DNA of 64,000 nucleotides from positions 1-64,000 of the forward strand of contig DTTI01000028.1 of assembly GCA_012964825.1 (NCBI GenBank). Direction: 5' to 3'. Shown piece after piece: positions 54,081-62,657 of this stretch. Numbering within the stretch: position 1 is the stretch's first letter; every line of letters starts with the position of its first letter. The notes below the pieces were generated by a model. It saw nothing but the letters and a program-made list of their open reading frames with translations, made no database searches and was not told where the DNA came from. The translations under genes and the position numbers were made by a program. Origin of the DNA: Candidatus Neomarinimicrobiota bacterium (lineage in GTDB: Bacteria > Fidelibacterota > Marinisomatia > Marinisomatales > S15-B10).

Positions 54081-54815
54081 TTAGCTGTTTTTTCCTGACT
54101 CAAGGAGGCTTTGTTTTGTTCGTTCAAATTTTTGGTGTTGGAAATCAAGGATATTAAATCGGGTTTTTTCGAATAGGTCAAAAAAGAATGCTCTTTCATA
54201 GCGAACCCTGTGCAGCGGACCAACTGAATGTCTGTCAAGGTATCCCTCAGGATTCTCTTCAATCTGAGGAACATCCTCTTCAATGAACGCTGTAACGTAC
54301 ATAACCCCTTTTTTACCAAGTGCTTTATGCAATTGCTCAAGATAGAACTCAACGTCATCAGATAGCATGTGTGAGAATACTGAGTTGAGGAATGCAACAT
54401 CAAAACTGTCAGCTTTTAAGGATAAAGCTTGTCGGGACTTTGATGACGGATTATAACGTGCATTGTGAGCAGCAACATGAAGAAAAGTAAAGTTTGGATG
54501 AAACCGGTTTATTCAGCGGTTGCACCATTTGATAGCTTTAACATTTGTATCAATGCCACAATAATTTCCGAAATCAGGAAATTTCAGGATAAGCCCATTA
54601 GCAAAACGTCCCTGGCCGCACCCAAAGTCCAGGATGCGCGTATCTTTATTTAAAGTACAATAATTGCGAAGGGAGTCAACTTGTTTAACAGCTGAGTTGA
54701 CATATGCTTGGTCATCAGAAAGTTTCTCATTAAAACGCTTTGAAGGGAGGTAGATGTTTTCGAATCAGCGGGCCTGCCCGAGTCGTACTTGTTTAAACAC
54801 TTTATATAAACTCAT
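54081..54815 (-). pseudogene. Class I SAM-dependent methyltransferase with two in-frame UGA codons
   Basis: Read through two TGA codons the frame gives a 244-residue protein: motif I ILDFGCGQGRFANG, CGIDTNVKAIKWCNR, then DSFDVAFLNSVFSHMLSDDVEFYLEQLHKALGKKGVMYVTAF, a typical class I methyltransferase. TGA codons fall at codon 17 (54767-54765) and codon 101 (54515-54513), both in the context CCGCTGA. Nothing else breaks the frame. The gene is AT-rich. TGA is an ordinary stop elsewhere in the window, so it is most likely an inactivated transferred gene; recoding is an alternative. It is 114 bp upstream of selD. Confidence 0.7.
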
Positions 54816-54900
54816 TTTCTGTCAATCAACTACTTACTTTAATGCACTTAATTCTTTAAAGTGCACAAAACAAGTGGGTTATACGTTGTCTTATCGGAAA

Positions 54901-55539
54901 TCATAACTGAACAAGCCGGTCACAAATCTGTGATGCCCTTTTACGGATAGCATCAAAATTCCGATCCTGCATCAGTTGTGGGTCAAAGAGGGGTCTCACA
55001 AAACCGGCACCGGCGGCGCCTGCCTCCAGCACTTCTAGCATATTGTCAAGGTTTACACCAGAGGTAGGGAAAATTTTCAGGTGGGGCTGGGGCCCAAGAA
55101 TATATCTTATATATTCCGCCACATTTGTGGGTGCGGGGAAAAGTTTCACAAAGTCAGCGCCAGCTTCATGGGCATTTTGCATTTCGGTAGGTGTCCGTGT
55201 ACCGGGGATGGAGACCACATCCAGTTCCTCGGCTTTGTTGATTACCTCCGTGTCAAAGATGGGAGAGACCACAAACTGGGCCCCGGCGTCCACTGCTTCC
55301 TTGGCCATTTGGGGTGTCATGACCGTTCCGGCGCCTACCAGCAGGGTGTTATCTACGGCCCGGAATTGAGTGATGAGTTCCAAGGCCCCCGGTGTGTTGA
55401 GGGTGAACTCAATGACCCTGAAGCCCCCTTCCACTGCAGCCGCCATGGCCCGCTCAGCCACGGACTGATCATCGGTCCTCACAATGGCGCTGATCTTTCT
55501 TGCCAGCAAGCCGTCCCGTATTTCTTTTCGGCTACTCAT
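54901..55539 (-). CDS. eda: KDPG/KHG aldolase
   Basis: Cleaves 2-keto-3-deoxy-6-phosphogluconate (Entner-Doudoroff) or a related keto acid. The 212-residue class I aldolase has conserved Glu44 (VIEFTLNTPGA), the phosphate-binding GAGTVMTP, the Schiff-base lysine Lys132 in DFVKLFPAP, and FPTSGVNLDNMLEVLEAGAAGAGFV. The residue positions match E. coli Eda closely. It overlaps the lipoprotein gene by 4 bp. No Entner-Doudoroff dehydratase is seen in the window, so the exact pathway is open. Confidence 0.93.
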   Translation of the reverse strand: MSSRKEIRDGLLARKISAIVRTDDQSVAERAMAAAVEGGFRVIEFTLNTPGALELITQFRAVDNTLLVGAGTVMTPQMAKEAVDAGAQFVVSPIFDTEVINKAEELDVVSIPGTRTPTEMQNAHEAGADFVKLFPAPTNVAEYIRYILGPQPHLKIFPTSGVNLDNMLEVLEAGAAGAGFVRPLFDPQLMQDRNFDAIRKRASQICDRLVQL

Positions 55540-56021
55540 CTTGAAAGGGTAAATGAATCGAGAATATTCTGCTGCAGGGAGTCAACTTTCTCATTCTGTG
55601 TTCTGAATTCCAGTGCCAGAAAATTGCTGTCAAGTTCAATAACGTAGGAGACTGTCCGCATATAAAAAGGACCATCGTAATGGTTGTAGATATATTGCTT
55701 CCCGGTTTGGCCTGCCAATTTGATTTTTCCAGCAGCTTCATGGTCCGCCCAGAGGCCCCGTTCGTCGGCCTCTCCCTTTGTGGTGTAGTTTATGGCCATG
55801 GCAGGGAAGCCGTTGTGTCTAAAAAGAATATCTCTGCTTGTCTCGCTGTTCTCTAAGGTGTATGCAACGGGGTATTGAAGTGTATACCCCACACGTTCAT
55901 TCTTATAGGTGACCCATCGGACACTGGCCATGGAGAGCGACGGAGGGGGTTTGTTCTCACAACCGGAAGTCAGGATGAAAAGAGGCAGAACAAAAAAAAG
56001 ATGTTTTGGAAGACGCTTCAT
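55536..56021 (-). CDS. Small lipoprotein of unknown function
   Basis: A 161-residue protein with signal peptide MKRLPKHLFFVLPLFILTSGC and lipobox cysteine at 21. The mature part is beta-rich (VGYTLQYPVAYTLEN, RDILFRHNGFPAMAINYTTKGE, YVIELDSNFLALEFRTQNE) and resembles PsbP-like or DUF1795-type domains that begin G-Y-x-x-x-Y-P, but the match is weak. It is coupled to the aldolase (4-bp overlap) and lies 47 bp downstream of the P1 peptidase gene. Confidence 0.6.
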   Translation of the reverse strand: MKRLPKHLFFVLPLFILTSGCENKPPPSLSMASVRWVTYKNERVGYTLQYPVAYTLENSETSRDILFRHNGFPAMAINYTTKGEADERGLWADHEAAGKIKLAGQTGKQYIYNHYDGPFYMRTVSYVIELDSNFLALEFRTQNEKVDSLQQNILDSFTLSR

Positions 56022-56068
56022 GTTCTTAAGAACCTGTGAGGAATTTTCAGGTTCCTGAACTTTCTCAT

Positions 56069-57241
56069 CTATTCCGAAAGCCTGTTGTACTTTTTCAGGA
56101 TGGTTCGTAGGCGGTCGTGAGGCAGTGCATAAACCGTGTTGCCGTTTACGCCTACCATATCCTCAGCAGCCACCAAAGCATTGATAATAGCTTCTTCCGT
56201 GGCCTGGACGGTGGCCTTAAAAAGAGGATTCATTTTCCCATTCGGCACCATGTTAACCGACACAGTGCCTTCGGCATAGGCCGCTCCGGGATTAGCTGTA
56301 GAGAAAGTAATGAAAATATCGCCGGAGCCGTTGTGTGCCACGGTCCCGACCCGGGCGATGCCGAGGGGAATACGGCGAGCCAACCGCTTGCACTGATGGG
56401 CAACAAGGGGCGCATCCGTTGCAACAATAACAATGATGGATCCATCGCCGTCCTGCGAGTCCCGGTTTCTCACCCGCTGAAGGTCTGTGATCTCTTTTCC
56501 CACAGGTACGCCCGATACCATCAGGTCTTCACGGGCGCCGTAATTTGCCTGAACAAGTGCGCCAAGGGTATAGGTTTCTCCAGCTACCTCAATGATGCGT
56601 GATGAGGTGCCGATTCCTCCTTTGAAAGAGTGACAGATCATGCCGGTACCGCCGCCCACACCCCCTTCTTCCACCGATCCGGTGGAAGCCCGGCTGAGGG
56701 CCTGGTGCGCGTGTTCTTCCTTTACATGAAAACCGTTGATATCATTCAGGAAACCGTCATATGTCTCTGCCACAACAGGGAGGGACCACCAGTAGCCGCT
56801 GGCATCTGCACCGCCCTTATTGACTCGCCATGAAATAACAGCATCTCTTACAATACCTACACTGTGTGTGTTTGTGATCATGACTGGGCCTTCCAAAAAA
56901 CCCGACTCTTCAACCCAGGTTGTCCCTGTCATTTCGCCATTACCGTTCAGGGAATACCATCCGGCAAAAACAGGGTCTGAATAACTTTTATCACCCCTTG
57001 GCAAAACAGCTGTAACACCAGTCCGGACAGGACCTTTCCCTACTTTCAGCTTGCCGTTGCCTTTGATGATTGTTGAATGACCTACCTTTACGCCCTCTAC
57101 ATCTGTAATGGCGTTCATCTTTCCCGGTTTGCCATCAAAAGGGACGCCGAGATCTCTGGCACGGGGTTTATCATTCGCGGATAATACTTGCAAAATAATA
57201 GATAGTACAATGGCCATTGTACCCAGTTTCAGATACTTCAT
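56069..57241 (-). CDS. P1-family (DmpA-type) peptidase, secreted
   Basis: A 390-residue N-terminal-nucleophile hydrolase like L-aminopeptidase D-esterase DmpA. The signal peptide is MKYLKLGTMAIVLSIILQVLSA. The family start RARDLGVPFDGKPGKMNAITDVEGVKVGHST, MITNTHSVGIVRDA, and the autoprocessing region GGTGMICHSFKGGIGTSSRII (Gly-Ser type cleavage; nucleophile serine in GTSS) are clear, as is GDIFITFSTAN. It cleaves N-terminal residues from peptides or D-amino-acid esters, outside the cytoplasm. ATG 57241 is chosen to give the signal peptide, 1 bp after the upstream stop. Confidence 0.88.
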   Translation of the reverse strand: MKYLKLGTMAIVLSIILQVLSANDKPRARDLGVPFDGKPGKMNAITDVEGVKVGHSTIIKGNGKLKVGKGPVRTGVTAVLPRGDKSYSDPVFAGWYSLNGNGEMTGTTWVEESGFLEGPVMITNTHSVGIVRDAVISWRVNKGGADASGYWWSLPVVAETYDGFLNDINGFHVKEEHAHQALSRASTGSVEEGGVGGGTGMICHSFKGGIGTSSRIIEVAGETYTLGALVQANYGAREDLMVSGVPVGKEITDLQRVRNRDSQDGDGSIIVIVATDAPLVAHQCKRLARRIPLGIARVGTVAHNGSGDIFITFSTANPGAAYAEGTVSVNMVPNGKMNPLFKATVQATEEAIINALVAAEDMVGVNGNTVYALPHDRLRTILKKYNRLSE

Positions 57242-57242
57242 T

Positions 57243-58061
57243 CTAAGTTTCACTCCAAATGGATTTGCTCAAGTTTATTACATCATTAACGGTGAAAATC
57301 TCAACATCTCTCAGATAATCGAGATGGATCGATTTGAAATCGAATTGAATATTTACCTGTTTCAAAAATGACGCAAGGTCAGGGGGGATGTGGGCTGTTT
57401 TAAGTGCGATTGCCAGTGTGGGAAAATCAGCGGTGGTCTTGTTTAGGGAATGCAAAGTCAAGTTTTCTGACTCAATCTTTTTCCGAAATTCTTGAAGGTC
57501 AGCCAGCAACAGTTTGTCCGAAAATTCCCAGGGAGCTGTATCGTCTTTGATCGATTCCAGGAATCGGTAACCTATCTCAAACGCTTTCAGGAAGTGTTGG
57601 CCATAGGTCCTTCCGGACAGAGCGTCTGTAAGAAAGCCGGCCAATCGCTGTTCCTGTTCCCTGACAAACTTTGACCAGATCCTGAAATAGGGCCGGAACA
57701 GGAAATAACCGAAAGGTGTTCGGAAAGAGTTTTCTTTATTAAAGAATCCTTTCACATCATAGGAAAGCCGCCTCACCTGGTGGCGGATAGGCTCCGGGAA
57801 AAGATGGATCTGCTGCGATGCCGCATCACCGCGCTCATCCTTAAGAAAATCTTCAGGTATTTCCAGCTCCCGGGCATGGACGGAAAAAGATTTATCCAGC
57901 CCGTGAACTGTTACTGAAATGAAGGCACCTAGGTCGCTCATCTTGATCAGATTGTGGAGCGCTTGGTCGAACTCCGGAAGTGTACTGATTGAGGGGAGTT
58001 CGGGGCTGTCGATCAATTCCGGGAAGAGTGTGAGCTGGCCGGTGGTGTCAAAGTGGGACAT
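57243..58061 (-). CDS. Hypothetical protein, unknown family
   Basis: A 272-residue soluble protein. I do not recognise it. The N-terminal third has ALHNLIKMSDLGAFISVTVHGLDKSFSVHARELEIPEDFL. The rest is mostly helical and rich in aromatic and charged residues (GYFLFRPYFRIWSKFVREQEQRLAGFLTDAL...AFEIGYRFLESIKDD). No signal peptide or membrane segment is visible. ATG 58061 is preferred to GTG 58067. It lies directly upstream of the secreted P1 peptidase and is divergent from korA across a 183-bp promoter region. Confidence 0.6.
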   Translation of the reverse strand: MSHFDTTGQLTLFPELIDSPELPSISTLPEFDQALHNLIKMSDLGAFISVTVHGLDKSFSVHARELEIPEDFLKDERGDAASQQIHLFPEPIRHQVRRLSYDVKGFFNKENSFRTPFGYFLFRPYFRIWSKFVREQEQRLAGFLTDALSGRTYGQHFLKAFEIGYRFLESIKDDTAPWEFSDKLLLADLQEFRKKIESENLTLHSLNKTTADFPTLAIALKTAHIPPDLASFLKQVNIQFDFKSIHLDYLRDVEIFTVNDVINLSKSIWSET

Positions 58062-58244
58062 AATCACTCGAGTTTAAGATTCACTGTTGCAAGATGCAAG
58101 ATGACCTCATTAACTGAATAATAACCCCTTTGCCATTGTGATACCATTTCTGACATGCTAAATTTTGATGAATAATGAGCTAAGTAACAGTTCTGATTAA
58201 GGACACCCCAAAATAGATACGCCGATTAAAAGTACCGGCTCAAC

Positions 58245-60077
58245 ATGGCAAAAAAAAATGTAGAAAAAATTGAAAGTGTTGTCATTCGTTTCGCCGGTGA
58301 TTCCGGAGACGGGATGCAGCTCATGGGTGACCGTTTTACTAATACAGCTGCTCTTGCGGGGAATGATCTGGGAACCTTTCCTGATTTCCCAGCCGAGATT
58401 CGAGCTCCCGCGGGGTCTTTGGCCGGAATAAGTGCCTTTCAGCTCCAATTCAGTAGTAAAGATATTTTTACTCCCGGAGATCACCTTGATGTGCTGGTGG
58501 CCATGAATCCTGCTGCCCTGAAAATGCACATCAAGGATTTGAAAACGGGCGGCATTCTCATTGCCAACAAATCCAAATTCACAGCCAAGAATCTCAAGAT
58601 GGCAGGCTGGGAATCTAACCCGTTGGAAGATGATTCACTGATGGATTACATGCTATACGATATCGAGATCAGCCGTCTTTTGGCAAACGCCACAGAAGAT
58701 ATGGATATAACCAGCAAGACTATTGAGCGGGCCAAAAACTTTTTCGGACTGGGGCTCCTTTACTGGATGTACGGTCGTCCCATAGAACCGACTATGGAGT
58801 GGCTGAAGAAGAAATTCAAGAAACGCCCGGAATTGATTGAAGTGAACACAAGAGCACTGAAAACTGGTTACAATTTCGGCGACATTACTGAGTCTTTTGC
58901 CACCCAATATGAGGTTGGCCCGGCGCCGTTTGAATCCGGCACTTATCGAAACATTGTAGGTAACTACGCCACCGGGTTGGGACTTCTGGCGGCGGCTCAG
59001 TCATCTGATCTTCCGCTCTTTTTCGGTGGTTATCCCATCACGCCTGCCAGTGACATTTTGCACCAGCTATCCCATTACAGAAATTATGGCGTAAAGACAT
59101 TCCAAGCAGAGGATGAAATTGCAGGCGTCGGTGCAGCAATTGGGGCTTCGTTTACTGGGAATCTTTCTGTAACCGCATCCTCCGGACCCGGGATATGCTT
59201 GAAGGGAGAAGCCATCGGACTGGCTGTCATATCTGAGTTGCCATTGGTAATCCTGAACATTCAGAGAGCCGGACCCAGTACCGGGATGCCTACAAAAACT
59301 GAACAGGCTGACTTTTTCCTTTCTATGTATGGGAGGAACGGCGAATCCCCAGTCCCCATATTGACTCCTGCCACCCCTGGTGACTGTTTCTTTATAGCTT
59401 ACGAAGCATGCCGTATTGCACTTAAGTATATGACACCTGTTTTCGTGTTATCCGATGCATTTCTTGCTAACGGATCAGAGCCGTGGATAATCCCACAGCT
59501 CTCTGCTCTACCAAAGATTGAAGTCAGTTTTGCAGAAGCGGGGATCGGCCAGTACCAGCCGTATGAACGAGATGAAAAGTCTCTGGCTCGTCAGTGGGCC
59601 GTACCGGGCACAGTGGGCCTCGAACACCGCATAGGCGGTCTGGAGAGAGAGCACATAACCGGTAATGTGAGTTATGATCCGGACAACCACGACCTCATGG
59701 TGAAACTCCGGGCCCAGAAAGTTGCCGGCATAACCCGGGAGATTCCCCCTACGGAAATCTACGGCGATTCCACTGGGAATCTCTTAGTCCTGGGATGGGG
59801 TAGCACTTTCGGCGCCATCCGTACAGCTGTTATGTCGCTTAGGGATGATGGTAAGTCCGTCTCTCAGGCTCACCTGAAATGGCTGAACCCTTTGCCCGCC
59901 GACCTGGGTGAAATCCTGTTGAAATTCCAGAAAGTATTGATCCCTGAAGTGAACTCGGGTCAGCTTATTAAACTGATCCGGTCGGAATTTCTTATTGATG
60001 CCGAAGGGCTCAATATTGTTAGCGGCGAGCCGTACCGCAAATCTCAGATCATCGAAAAAGTGGAAGAAATCTTGTAA
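58245..60077 (+). CDS. korA: 2-oxoglutarate:ferredoxin oxidoreductase, gamma-alpha fusion (KorA)
   Basis: A 610-residue subunit. The gamma domain (about 1-190: VVIRFAGDSGDGMQLMGDRFTNTAALAGNDLGTFPDFPAEIRAPAG) precedes the alpha domain (about 220-610: GGYPITPASDILHQLSHYRNYGVKTFQAEDEIAGVGAAIGASFTGNLSVTASSGPGICLKGEAIGL and RAGPSTGMPTKTEQADFF). This gamma-alpha form is typical of bacterial KorA. With KorB, encoded 9 bp downstream, it converts 2-oxoglutarate and CoA to succinyl-CoA and reduced ferredoxin in the TCA cycle. Specificity for 2-oxoglutarate is by family resemblance and the neighbouring fumarase. Confidence 0.92.
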   Translation: MAKKNVEKIESVVIRFAGDSGDGMQLMGDRFTNTAALAGNDLGTFPDFPAEIRAPAGSLAGISAFQLQFSSKDIFTPGDHLDVLVAMNPAALKMHIKDLKTGGILIANKSKFTAKNLKMAGWESNPLEDDSLMDYMLYDIEISRLLANATEDMDITSKTIERAKNFFGLGLLYWMYGRPIEPTMEWLKKKFKKRPELIEVNTRALKTGYNFGDITESFATQYEVGPAPFESGTYRNIVGNYATGLGLLAAAQSSDLPLFFGGYPITPASDILHQLSHYRNYGVKTFQAEDEIAGVGAAIGASFTGNLSVTASSGPGICLKGEAIGLAVISELPLVILNIQRAGPSTGMPTKTEQADFFLSMYGRNGESPVPILTPATPGDCFFIAYEACRIALKYMTPVFVLSDAFLANGSEPWIIPQLSALPKIEVSFAEAGIGQYQPYERDEKSLARQWAVPGTVGLEHRIGGLEREHITGNVSYDPDNHDLMVKLRAQKVAGITREIPPTEIYGDSTGNLLVLGWGSTFGAIRTAVMSLRDDGKSVSQAHLKWLNPLPADLGEILLKFQKVLIPEVNSGQLIKLIRSEFLIDAEGLNIVSGEPYRKSQIIEKVEEIL

Positions 60078-60086
60078 GGATGAAAA

Positions 60087-61106
60087 ATGACTGATACATC
60101 TGCAGCGACCCCTCTTACCAAAAAAGATTTTGTTTCAGACCAGGATGTTAGGTGGTGCCCCGGTTGCGGTGACTATTCCATCCTGGCCCAAACCCAGAAG
60201 ACCATGCCTGACCTGGGTGTGCCAAAGGAAAAGTTCGTGTTCGTGGCCGGCATCGGCTGTTCAAGCCGCTTCCCTTATTATATGAATGCGTTCGGTTTTC
60301 ACACCATCCATGGCAGAGCGCCGGCTATCGCCACCGGTATTAAAATTGCCAATCCGGATCTCTCAGTCTGGGTCATTACAGGAGACGGCGATGCACTCTC
60401 TATTGGTGGGAATCATCTGATCCATGTTTTGAGAAGGAATGTTGACATAAATATTGTCATGTTTAACAATCAAATCTATGGTCTCACAAAAGGACAGTAT
60501 TCACCCACGTCAGAGATTGGCAAAAAAACAAAATCATCTCCCTTCGGTTCTCTTGACCGGCCTTTTAATCCGCCGTCGGTTGCTCTCGGTGCTCAATCAA
60601 CATTTGTAGCACGGACTATAGATTCACATACGCAACATCTTCAAGAAATGTTGAAAAGAGTTCACGAGCACAAGGGGACATCATTTCTTGAAGTGTACCA
60701 GAATTGCCACATTTTCAATGATGGTGCCTTCGCGCATGTCACGGATAGAGAGGTTAAGGATGACAATGTTCTCGAACTGAAGCACGGAGAGCCCATGATA
60801 TTTGGCAAAGAAAAAGACAAAGGAATACGGCTCAACGATTTTAATCCTGAAATGGTGAAAATCGGGACCGGTATTTCTGCTGACGATCTTCTGGTTCATG
60901 ATGAGAATAGCAGAAACCTGGCTGGGCTATTGGCCAACTTTACTGAAGATGACAGTCTGCCGACGCCACTGGGTGTCATCTATTCTGAAGATCAGCCTAG
61001 ATATGAAGAACTGATGATTGAGCAGATTGAAGAGGCTAAGAAAAAACTTGGCGAAGGTGATCTTCAGAAACTTTTAGCAGGGACGGACACATGGGAGGTC
61101 GCGTAG
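60087..61106 (+). CDS. korB: 2-oxoglutarate:ferredoxin oxidoreductase beta subunit (KorB)
   Basis: A 339-residue ThDP-binding beta subunit. Cluster cysteines are in VRWCPGCGDYSIL and AGIGCSSRFPYYM, and a conserved later cysteine in LEVYQNCHIFN. The ThDP/Mg motif is GDGDALSIGGNHLIHVLRRN...NNQIYGLTKGQ, and the KorB-type SPFGSLDRPFNPPSVALG follows. It pairs with the gamma-alpha KorA upstream. A 74-bp gap with a Shine-Dalgarno-like AAAGGA separates it from fumarase. Confidence 0.94.
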   Translation: MTDTSAATPLTKKDFVSDQDVRWCPGCGDYSILAQTQKTMPDLGVPKEKFVFVAGIGCSSRFPYYMNAFGFHTIHGRAPAIATGIKIANPDLSVWVITGDGDALSIGGNHLIHVLRRNVDINIVMFNNQIYGLTKGQYSPTSEIGKKTKSSPFGSLDRPFNPPSVALGAQSTFVARTIDSHTQHLQEMLKRVHEHKGTSFLEVYQNCHIFNDGAFAHVTDREVKDDNVLELKHGEPMIFGKEKDKGIRLNDFNPEMVKIGTGISADDLLVHDENSRNLAGLLANFTEDDSLPTPLGVIYSEDQPRYEELMIEQIEEAKKKLGEGDLQKLLAGTDTWEVA

Positions 61107-61180
61107 ACCACCTGAACGAGAGCTCGTCACTTTTCCATCTTTACATTCTCTTAACACCCAACCAAAGAAAGGATTAGATC

Positions 61181-62578
61181 ATGTCTTTTCGAACTGAGAA
61201 GGATACTATGGGTGAGATTGAAGTCCCCTCCGATCGGTACTGGGGCGCACAGACCCAGCGGTCACTTCAAAACTTTAAGATCGGCGGCGAGAAGTTCCCC
61301 AGAGAGTTTATCAGGGCGTACGGCCTGGTAAAGCAGGTTGCTGCCGAAGTGAATGTTGAAATCGGTGTGTTGGATAAAGATCTGGCAAAAACCATCGGTG
61401 AGGCTGCTCAGGAAGTGATTGACGGTAAACTGGACGATCATTTTCCGCTGGTTGTCTGGCAGACGGGAAGCGGCACGCAGACGAACATGAACTTCAACGA
61501 GGTCATTTCCAACCGCGCCATTGAATTGTCCGGTGGCGAGATGGGTTCCAAGACGCCTATTCATCCCAATGATCATGTCAACAAATCACAGTCAACAAAT
61601 GACACATTCCCGTCAGCAATCAATATAGCCACTGCCGTGCAGATCAATGAACATCTTTTGCCCAGAGTGAAAGGGCTCAGGGACGCTCTGGCGGCAAAGG
61701 CGGACGAATTCTCGAAAATTGTTAAGCTGGGACGGACCCACCTTCAGGACGCCACGCCCTTGACACTGGGGCAGGAGTTTTCCGGCTACGCATCCCAGCT
61801 GGACCATGCCATGGTTGCTGTGATGAACGGCCTGCCGCATCTTTACGAGCTGGCGTGGGGTGGCACGGCTGTGGGGACGGGTCTGAATGCCCCTGAGGGG
61901 TATGCCGAACAAGTGGCGGAGAGGATTGCCGAAAAGACTGGTCTTCCATTCAGGACAGCGCCAAACAAGTTCGAAGCCATGGGGGCCCACGATGCGGCCG
62001 TAGAGATGTCCGGCGCTCTGAAAACAATGGCTGCCTCTCTGAACAAGATCGCCAACGATCTTAGGTGGCTTGCCAGCGGTCCTCGCTCTGGTATTGGTGA
62101 AATCTCTCTTCCTTCCAATGAACCCGGTTCATCCATCATGCCCGGAAAGGTGAATCCCACTCAGGCAGAAGCACTCACCATGGTGGCTGCCCAGGTAATG
62201 GGGAATGATACTACACTTACTGTGGCCGGTGCATCGGGGAACTTTGAGCTCAATGTCTTCCGGCCTGTCATCGCGTTCAACCTTCTCCAGTCCGTAAAAC
62301 TCTTGGGAGATGCGGCTGACTCCTTCAATGTGAACTGCGTAGCCGGGATTGAGCCGAACCTAGAGAAAATCGATGGCAACCTCCGAAACTCACTGATGCT
62401 GGTGACAGCCTTGGCGCCGCATATCGGTTATGACAAGGCCGCTGAAGTAGCGAAAAAGGCACATGCTGACAATTCAACATTGCGGGAGACCATCGAGAAG
62501 CTGGGGTACATGTCAGGCCAGGAGTTTGACGAAAAGGTGAAACCGGAGGAGATGGTTTCGCCCACCAAACACAGCTGA
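61181..62578 (+). CDS. fumC: Class II fumarate hydratase
   Basis: Hydrates fumarate to malate in the TCA cycle. The 465-residue protein has the superfamily motif [15 protein letters not shown] (catalytic Ser318, same number as in E. coli FumC), [40 protein letters not shown] and [22 protein letters not shown]. There is no iron-sulfur cluster. AAAGGATT precedes the ATG at normal distance. It follows KorAB in the same direction, a TCA-cycle grouping. Confidence 0.96.
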   Translation: MSFRTEKDTMGEIEVPSDRYWGAQTQRSLQNFKIGGEKFPREFIRAYGLVKQVAAEVNVEIGVLDKDLAKTIGEAAQEVIDGKLDDHFPLVVWQTGSGTQTNMNFNEVISNRAIELSGGEMGSKTPIHPNDHVNKSQSTNDTFPSAINIATAVQINEHLLPRVKGLRDALAAKADEFSKIVKLGRTHLQDATPLTLGQEFSGYASQLDHAMVAVMNGLPHLYELAWGGTAVGTGLNAPEGYAEQVAERIAEKTGLPFRTAPNKFEAMGAHDAAVEMSGALKTMAASLNKIANDLRWLASGPRSGIGEISLPSNEPGSSIMPGKVNPTQAEALTMVAAQVMGNDTTLTVAGASGNFELNVFRPVIAFNLLQSVKLLGDAADSFNVNCVAGIEPNLEKIDGNLRNSLMLVTALAPHIGYDKAAEVAKKAHADNSTLRETIEKLGYMSGQEFDEKVKPEEMVSPTKHS

Positions 62579-62657
62579 GAACTTTTCCCCCTCTTTTTCG
62601 TTATTTTCCTGACGGAAGCCTGTTTAACGGTTTCCGAATTCTTTAATTTCCGGACCT

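Noticed and set aside
54081-54815. Genome-wide use of UGA as a sense codon
   Set aside because: Many well-bounded genes here end in TGA (mutY, plsC, MarR, the 3389 membrane protein), so the standard code holds; UGA is recoded only in selD with confidence.
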